Virus record (IMG/VR): IMGVR_UViG_3300033149_001421
Coordinates: 1 to 43,673 of that record
DNA from: a virus
Direction: 5' to 3' (one strand)
DNA length: 43,673 nt
Under the pieces are notes generated by a model. It was not told the DNA's origin. It was given only the letters and a program-made list of their open reading frames with translations, and did no database searches. Of this stretch, positions 40,201 to 43,673 are shown piece by piece. The position numbers were made by a program, and so were the translations under genes. Each line of letters begins with the position of its first letter. Positions within the stretch are counted from its first letter, which is position 1.

Positions 40201-40583
40201 TTCATTTTCTCCTCTATTGTTTTTAGTGTTTCGTTTGAAAGTCTTGCTATCGCTCTTATGGTAAGTAGATTGCTAAACCAAGTATTCCTTTTACATTCCA
40301 TCGCCATCTTATTTATTTGTCGCATTGAATCTTGTAAAATTACTAATGCTATTCTCGCTTTAAGTTCTCCTGCACTTTCGCACTCTGGACAAAACGACTT
40401 ACACTCTGCACTCCATTTATGTTCTAAAGGTTTTTTAACATCAGGCATAGGATGCGGCTTTGGTGATTTCGGTATGCCTCTTTTATTGAAACAAGATTCA
40501 CATATATAAACTCTTGGCGCTCTCGTTGCACTAGTAACATATGACTCAAGGCAATTAGTACATATTAGCTGTCTTGGTTTCAT
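40188..40583 (-). CDS. zinc-finger protein
   Basis: 131 residues. N-terminal 60 residues have CTNC and CESC motifs (ICTNCLESYV, ICESCFNKRG) that form one treble-clef or ribbon zinc site, followed by a second pair CKSFCPEC. The C-terminal half is helical and basic. Not recognised as a known family; DNA or RNA binding is likely. Confidence 0.55.
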   Translation of the reverse strand: MKPRQLICTNCLESYVTSATRAPRVYICESCFNKRGIPKSPKPHPMPDVKKPLEHKWSAECKSFCPECESAGELKARIALVILQDSMRQINKMAMECKRNTWFSNLLTIRAIARLSNETLKTIEEKMKWVT

Positions 40584-40864
40584 ATAGTAGCCATCCTTAG
40601 TATTTCATTTATAGGTTTTATATTTATAAGTAATTTTTTCTTTTTCTTTTTATCTCTATAAATTTTCTGTGTTGCTAGTACATGTTTTCTATTTTCAAAG
40701 TAGTATACACGGTGGTACTTTTTAGCTTCTTCTTTACGGTCTTCTCTTTTAGCTTTTATTTTTTCTTTGTTATTAAAATTATATATTTTTTTGCGAGTTA
40801 AAATGGCTTCTCTATTTTTGTCATAGTAGGCTTTATTCATTATTTGTCTGTATAAATCGGCCAC
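40580..40864 (-). CDS. basic protein with N/K/Y repeats
   Basis: 94 residues from GTG 40864, whose G is shared with the stop of the small upstream gene (TAGTG) and which has GGGAG 8 bases upstream; ATG 40825 is an alternative. The sequence has repeated units like YYDKNREAILTRKKIYNFN and YYFENRKHVLATQKIYRDK, known as short K/Y/N repeats found next to HNH nucleases and in phage DNA-binding proteins. Net charge is strongly positive. No catalytic motif. Confidence 0.6.
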   Translation of the reverse strand: MADLYRQIMNKAYYDKNREAILTRKKIYNFNNKEKIKAKREDRKEEAKKYHRVYYFENRKHVLATQKIYRDKKKKKKLLINIKPINEILRMATI

Positions 40865-40995
40865 TAATACAGCTCCCACTTCCCGTTTATAAATGTAATG
40901 TATTTTACACTTTCGCTATGCGGTCGGGAGCGCCACGCACTAATGGGATGAGTTAACCACATTACTAAGTTAAAAATAAATTTAATAAATCGCAT
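40864..40995 (-). CDS. 43-residue protein, first gene of the leftward operon
   Basis: A short ORF from ATG 40995 with a strong ribosome site (GGAAAGGAG, 4 bases before ATG). The product has a hydrophobic N-terminus (IKFIFNLVMWL) and a basic middle (AWRSRPHS). The stop overlaps the next gene's start. The site and position, in the first gene of a promoter-proximal operon, make it credible despite its size. Function unknown. Confidence 0.6.
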   Translation of the reverse strand: MRFIKFIFNLVMWLTHPISAWRSRPHSESVKYITFINGKWELY

Positions 40996-41104
40996 GACGC
41001 TCCTTTCCTATAACTACAAAAAAGGTGTAACTGAGTTCTAAACCGTTGTAAATTACTTAATGAATAGCCACCTTATTACCGCCACTTATGAGAAAAGTTA
41101 AAGA

Positions 41105-41132
41105 ATCTTAACTAAGATCCGTAAAGTATTAT
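41105..41132 (+). promoter_or_regulatory. candidate promoter with operator for the rightward early operon
   Basis: TATTAT (41127-41132, 5/6 to -10) has no good -35. At that place lies a 14-bp palindrome, ATCTTA-AC-TAAGAT (41105-41118). A regulated promoter between the divergent early operons is likely, possibly under the RHH-like protein of 41440-41625. GGGG at 41152-41155 is the ribosome site of the first gene. Confidence 0.4.
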
Positions 41133-41161
41133 ATAAAGCAAAACAACTACCGGGGTAAGTT

Positions 41162-41347
41162 ATGATTTTTAAAGAGCGATTAGAAGAAATGAAATTGAGA
41201 TTAGCAGAACTAAAAGCGGAATGGGATCGCCTTGATCATGTTGGTACAGAAACAGATGCGCAAAGACTTATTGCATTCGAAATGAAAAAGATCTCAGAGA
41301 CTATGGTTTTTTGGGTAGATCTTTTAAAAGAGAAAGAAAAGAAATGA
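41162..41347 (+). CDS. small coiled-coil protein
   Basis: 61 residues, one long charged helix (ERLEEMKLRLAELKAEWDRL and FEMKKISETMVFWVDLLKEKEKK). First gene of the rightward early operon, preceded by GGGG 6 bases before the ATG. Not recognised. Confidence 0.55.
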   Translation: MIFKERLEEMKLRLAELKAEWDRLDHVGTETDAQRLIAFEMKKISETMVFWVDLLKEKEKK

Positions 41348-41439
41348 AACGTACACGAGATGAAGAAATAACTTTAAGAGTAATAGCTACAATTGTTTTT
41401 ATAATATTTGTTATGGTTTTGATTAGGAATATAAAATAA
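41344..41439 (+). CDS. 31-residue single-span membrane protein
   Basis: ATG 41344 overlaps the preceding stop (ATGA), and the next ATG follows the stop directly. The product is a basic/acidic head of about 9 residues followed by one transmembrane helix (LRVIATIVFIIFVMVLI) and a short basic end. Compact overlap arrangement on both sides supports that it is translated. Function unknown. Confidence 0.5.
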   Translation: MKRTRDEEITLRVIATIVFIIFVMVLIRNIK

Positions 41440-41625
41440 ATGAAACGTAAAGAAAAGAAAAAACCTGTAACACTATCGCTACACGTATCACTGTGGAAGC
41501 GTGTGCAAAGAGAAGCTCGTAGAAGAAACATATCTGGAGCAGCTCTTGCAGCCATGATGTTTGAAGCAGGACTGGAGAAACTTGAGAAAGAAGAAATAGA
41601 AATTTATGAAAGGTTGGTAGGATGA
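41440..41625 (+). CDS. ribbon-helix-helix (CopG-like) DNA-binding protein
   Basis: 61 residues. Pattern: basic N-terminus, short strand PVTLSLHVSLW, then two helices KRVQREARRRNISGAALAAMMFEAG with the turn N-I-S-G. This is the RHH layout: dimer strands insert into the major groove. It may control the promoters in the 40996-41161 divergent region, where a palindrome lies. The family call is by pattern. Confidence 0.6.
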   Translation: MKRKEKKKPVTLSLHVSLWKRVQREARRRNISGAALAAMMFEAGLEKLEKEEIEIYERLVG

Positions 41626-41993
41626 CAATAAAAGTAGAACATTTACATGACAGGAGAGGAGTTAGCCTTTTATCAGATAACGACTACGTTATTTTAGATT
41701 TAGAAGAGAGTAAAAAACTCTTGGAGTCTTTAAGAAAAGCAATAGTTATAGCTGAATATAAAGTACCTCCAGCGCCTAGTCCTATAGATTGGAGTAAAGA
41801 ATATGGCAAAGAAGCAAAGGAATGGGCGGGAGCTTCAGCTTGCCACGGCAATGATAACTGTCATGTAGATATAGCTAAGTATGAATTAGGTATGGCCCAG
41901 GTAGTAGAATTAAGATCGTGGTGTAGTGCAGTCATTAAGTATCATCTTAAACGAAAATGTACAGAACTTAAAAGAATAGAGTGTAAGAAATGA
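41622..41993 (+). CDS. hypothetical protein
   Basis: 123 residues, not recognised. N-terminal beta/alpha part (VEHLHDRRGVSLLSDNDYVILDLEESKKLLESLR) and a helical rest with four cysteines (SACHGNDNCH, WCSAV, KCTELKRIECKK). Overlaps both neighbours by 4 bases. Could be a zinc-binding protein. Confidence 0.5.
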   Translation: MTIKVEHLHDRRGVSLLSDNDYVILDLEESKKLLESLRKAIVIAEYKVPPAPSPIDWSKEYGKEAKEWAGASACHGNDNCHVDIAKYELGMAQVVELRSWCSAVIKYHLKRKCTELKRIECKK

Positions 41994-42205
41994 AACACGA
42001 TACTATCTTAAATAAAATATGTGAAGAGTGTAAAAAGCCAAACGACATCCCTATCATGGTTGGGTTTACCATTACTGCTAGTTGGGAATGTAAAGAGTGT
42101 GGCCACATGCAGAAGTTATTTGAAAGGCCACCTACATTAAATATAGATGGCCATCAGCTTAAGCCCAGAGACTTTAGTTTTGAAGTTAAGGCATCAACTA
42201 AATAA
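41990..42205 (+). CDS. small zinc-ribbon protein
   Basis: 71 residues with two C-x-x-C pairs (CEECKKPN, WECKECGHMQK) about 20 residues apart, a rubredoxin/zinc-ribbon type site. Last gene of the rightward early operon; its 3' end overlaps by 12 bases the 3' end of the leftward regulator gene. Function unknown. Confidence 0.6.
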   Translation: MKHDTILNKICEECKKPNDIPIMVGFTITASWECKECGHMQKLFERPPTLNIDGHQLKPRDFSFEVKASTK

Positions 42206-42637
42206 GTAATCAGTATCTGCATCAACTTCTTTATGTGGTGGGTGTTGTGGTGAAGTGTTTTCTTTTTTTATCTCATTCCCGTAATGCTCCATCTTGTTAT
42301 GACTAGATAGCCCTTTACTAATAAATAGCTCTGCTGCTTCATTGGCGCTAGTACATCCCTTATAAGTTTTCAGCATGTGCATAGTATCCTTAGAAAGCAG
42401 TACCCGCTCCTTCATTGCTTCGCTTATAGAAACAGATAAATGCTCATTATAGCGCTTCTTAAGATTCTCCCTCTTTACTAGCTCAGGCCATACGATCTCT
42501 TCCAATAGCCTTGATAAGGTAGTATTGCTCATGAGTGCATGAGTTTTAGCCAGTAGGTGGAAGCTTGGGTGTAGAGAAATTGAGTAGACCTTTTTTATCT
42601 CTCTATTAGTTTTTAGTATCCGAGTATCGTTTCCCAT
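42194..42637 (-). CDS. putative RHH-type regulator, convergent with the early operon
   Basis: 147 residues. Residues 12-55 (VYSISLHPSFHLLAKTHALM, TTLSRLLEEIVWPEL) have a strand-helix-helix layout as in RHH proteins; a second similar part occurs at residues 65-110 (VSISEAMKERVLLSKDTMHML, ANEAAELFISKGL), so it may be a tandem RHH or ParB/omega-like protein. The last 35 residues are low-complexity. It is preceded by AAGGAG and, 64-80 bases upstream, by a CCTAGA direct repeat with 10-bp spacing. It may be the early or copy-number regulator of the phage. Confidence 0.5.
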   Translation of the reverse strand: MGNDTRILKTNREIKKVYSISLHPSFHLLAKTHALMSNTTLSRLLEEIVWPELVKRENLKKRYNEHLSVSISEAMKERVLLSKDTMHMLKTYKGCTSANEAAELFISKGLSSHNKMEHYGNEIKKENTSPQHPPHKEVDADTDYLFS

Positions 42638-42700
42638 GTAGTTTTCTCCTTCGTGAGTAGTGTTGTTATAGGTGGATAGCCCCGCTCATGCCACAGATAT

Positions 42701-42716
42701 CCTAGAATTGCCTAGA
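42701..42716. repeat. CCTAGA direct repeat, 10-bp spacing
   Basis: CCTAGA at 42701 and 42711 are exactly one helical turn apart, 64 bases upstream of the leftward RHH-like gene. RHH proteins often bind such repeats on one DNA face, so autoregulation is a good possibility. Confidence 0.45.
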
Positions 42717-42991
42717 TAGCAAGCATTACTTATAGTAAAAAGAACCGATTTAAGCCCAGAGTTATGAAAACCTATAGAGCGAGTTATGGGATCTTATCAG
42801 ATAAAAGTGGCCTGCTACTGGGCGAGTTACGAGCCATTCATCTGATGTCCAGAAAATATCAGAGACACTTGAGGACACTTTAAGCAACTTACAAGGAAAA
42901 AAGTCAATGATTTCAGGAGCGCGTCTAGGATGCCCGTGTCCAAGCTACAGTTTCAAAACGCTTAGGGATAGAAACGTGATTGTTATGTGTT

Positions 42992-43006
42992 TTATATAGT
43001 ATATAA
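42992..43006. promoter_or_regulatory. 15-bp palindrome TTATATA-G-TATATAA
   Basis: Perfect 7+1+7 inverted repeat in the non-coding region, very AT-rich. Candidate operator or origin melting element. Confidence 0.5.
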
Positions 43007-43010
43007 CATC

Positions 43011-43270
43011 ACACTATATATTACCCTGATACATATTCTCACCTTACAGACAACTATGATTATCATAGACACTATAGACACTTAATATATTTAGTTATAA
43101 GTAAGTAATAATAAAGGTATAAGTAAGAGAAAACGTGTCCTGTTGAAAAAGCGGGACTATAGGTCACCCTGGGTATGGCCATTTTAGCTCATGTAAGTGG
43201 CTAGTATTACAATGCATCTCATGTCCAGTGTAAAGAATAAGCTACTTTTTATAAAAATAAACACTATATA
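43011..43270. repeat. dispersed ACACTATA repeats
   Basis: ACACTATA occurs at 43011, 43069 and 43261, all on the + strand; the first and last extend to ACACTATATA. They flank the palindromes. Could be iterons or regulator sites. Confidence 0.45.
43054..43068. promoter_or_regulatory. 15-bp palindrome CTATGAT-T-ATCATAG
   Basis: Perfect 7+1+7 inverted repeat, 62 bases after the first palindrome and with the same 1-base centre. Typical of a dimeric repressor site; the responsible protein is not known. Confidence 0.55.
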
Positions 43271-43284
43271 AGGTCTGTTTTCCC

Positions 43285-43313
43285 TTGACTCGGCCTTTCT
43301 TCTTCGTTATTGC
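43285..43313 (+). promoter_or_regulatory. candidate promoter giving a leaderless transcript
   Basis: TTGACT (43285-43290), 17-base spacer, TATTGC (43308-43313, only 3/6 to consensus). Transcription would start at about 43320, which is the ATG of the next gene. No ribosome site is seen upstream of that ATG. Confidence 0.3.
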
Positions 43314-43319
43314 TTGAGT

Positions 43320-43589
43320 ATGACAAAAGGCGATGAGAAAAGTGAAGATACCCCAGTCTCTCATATGGTTAAGCAGGAAGACGCTGCCATCCTACGAGAG
43401 GCATTAGCTTGGGTTATAAAGAAAAGCCATCCAACTGTGGCCCGTCATTGCGATCAGTCACTAAAGCGATACGCTATGAACCTCTCAGCGTACTGTAAAT
43501 GCCCACAGAAGTCCTACGTGGTGGCAGAAGATAAGAATGCATGCCTAGACTGTGGCAAGCGCCATGAGGCCATCCTCAAGCCCATATAA
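43320..43589 (+). CDS. small zinc-ribbon protein
   Basis: 89 residues from ATG 43320 (the TTG at 43314 is less likely). The C-terminal 35 residues hold CKCP and CLDCG pairs about 14 residues apart, a zinc ribbon with 'RHEAIL' after it; the N-terminal part is helical (REALAWVIKKSHPTVARHC). It has no visible ribosome site and its codon use looks more GC-rich than the neighbours (many C- and G-ending codons), suggesting a different origin or expression mode. Function unknown. Confidence 0.55.
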   Translation: MTKGDEKSEDTPVSHMVKQEDAAILREALAWVIKKSHPTVARHCDQSLKRYAMNLSAYCKCPQKSYVVAEDKNACLDCGKRHEAILKPI

Positions 43590-43611
43590 CGAACCCCATC
43601 TTTTATTAAAA

Positions 43612-43660
43612 AGCCCACTAGTGTATCATAGGTATAAATCAATGGAGTAACAAGTGGGCT
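43612..43660. terminator. inverted repeat after the last gene
   Basis: AGCCCACT (43612-43619) and AGTGGGCT (43653-43660) form an 8-bp stem with a 33-base loop, followed by ATTTAATTATT. It could be a terminator with a large loop or a small structured RNA. The loop holds GGAG, 6 bases before a GTG. Confidence 0.45.
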
Positions 43661-43673
43661 ATTTAATTATTAC

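Larger units (their letters stand above)
42638..43319. other. 680-base region without a convincing gene
   Basis: No ORF with a ribosome site was found. A 39-codon ORF at 42764-42883 (+) lacks a good site and is not called. The region contains a CCTAGA direct repeat, two 15-bp palindromes, three ACACTATA repeats and several GACACT or GTGTCC elements. It is more AT-rich around 42980-43120. It has the appearance of a control or replication origin region; the origin idea is inference. Confidence 0.6.

Noticed and set aside
42764-42883. 39-codon ORF on the plus strand in the non-coding region
   Set aside because: No Shine-Dalgarno sequence and no recognisable product; listed only as part of the non-coding region.
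42638-43319. CRISPR array
   Set aside because: The ACACTATA repeats are only 8-10 bases, unevenly spaced (58 and 192 bases apart) and lack spacer structure.
1-43673. Integrase, Mu transposase or CI-like repressor indicating a temperate phage
   Set aside because: No such gene was found on either strand. The Mu-like genes are limited to head and tail functions, so Mu-type transposition is not supported.

Overview
The window is an AT-rich, densely packed genome, or near-complete genome, of a tailed bacteriophage with a contractile tail (myovirus). The tail genes follow phage Mu order (gp36-38 region, sheath L, tube M, gp41/42, tape measure, N, P, 45, 46, 47, 48). The packaging and head entry genes are lambda-like (GpA-type large terminase, gpW, lambda-type portal), followed by a prohead protease/major capsid fusion. 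There is no integrase, Mu transposase or recognisable CI-type repressor in the window, so lysogeny is not supported. A Gram-negative host is inferred from three small lipoprotein genes, an M15-type endolysin and a spanin-like overlapping gene pair. The host genus cannot be named from the sequence.

Layout. 1-10.1 kb (+): terminase, gpW, portal, protease/capsid fusion, decoration protein, connector and neck proteins, sheath and tube, ending at a strong terminator. 10.2-18.6 kb (+): tail chaperone with a -1 frameshift site, tape measure, and the Mu-type hub, spike and baseplate genes. 18.6-21.6 kb (+): fibre-like and exported accessory proteins. 21.6-22.9 kb (+): lysis cassette (holin-like protein, membrane coiled-coil protein, overlapping lipoprotein, M15 peptidase). 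22.9-27.1 kb (+): a second block of receptor-binding or appendage candidates, including a permuted NlpC/P60-like protein, ending at a bidirectional terminator. 27.2-41.0 kb (-): one long, tightly overlapped early/replication operon with a prim-pol/helicase, a family A DNA polymerase divided into two separate genes, a DUF2815 ssDNA-binding-like protein, a DUF2800/Cas4-like nuclease, a histone H1-like protein, an SNF2 helicase, a RuvC-like resolvase and many small proteins. 41.1-42.2 kb (+): a small divergent early operon with a candidate ribbon-helix-helix regulator. 42.2-43.7 kb: a second candidate DNA-binding regulator (-), a roughly 680-base non-coding region with palindromes and repeats, and one small zinc-ribbon gene.

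How it fits together: the leftward operon would supply primer synthesis, unwinding, polymerase, strand binding and recombination functions. The rightward operon would build the virion and lyse the cell. The two are convergent at about 27.1 kb. The most unusual points are (1) the family A polymerase split between its 3'-5' exonuclease half and its catalytic half, with two unrelated genes between them; (2) a 113-nt tRNA-like RNA with T-arm, acceptor stem and CCA but a non-canonical middle; (3) two proteins with H1-like lysine-rich tails; (4) Sec-type signal sequences on proteins encoded among tail-fibre genes; and (5) a clean slippery heptamer in the tail chaperone gene. Several genes too short for routine calling (31, 43 and 55 codons) have good ribosome-binding sites and are listed. 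All functional calls come from reading motifs and gene order; no database search was run.
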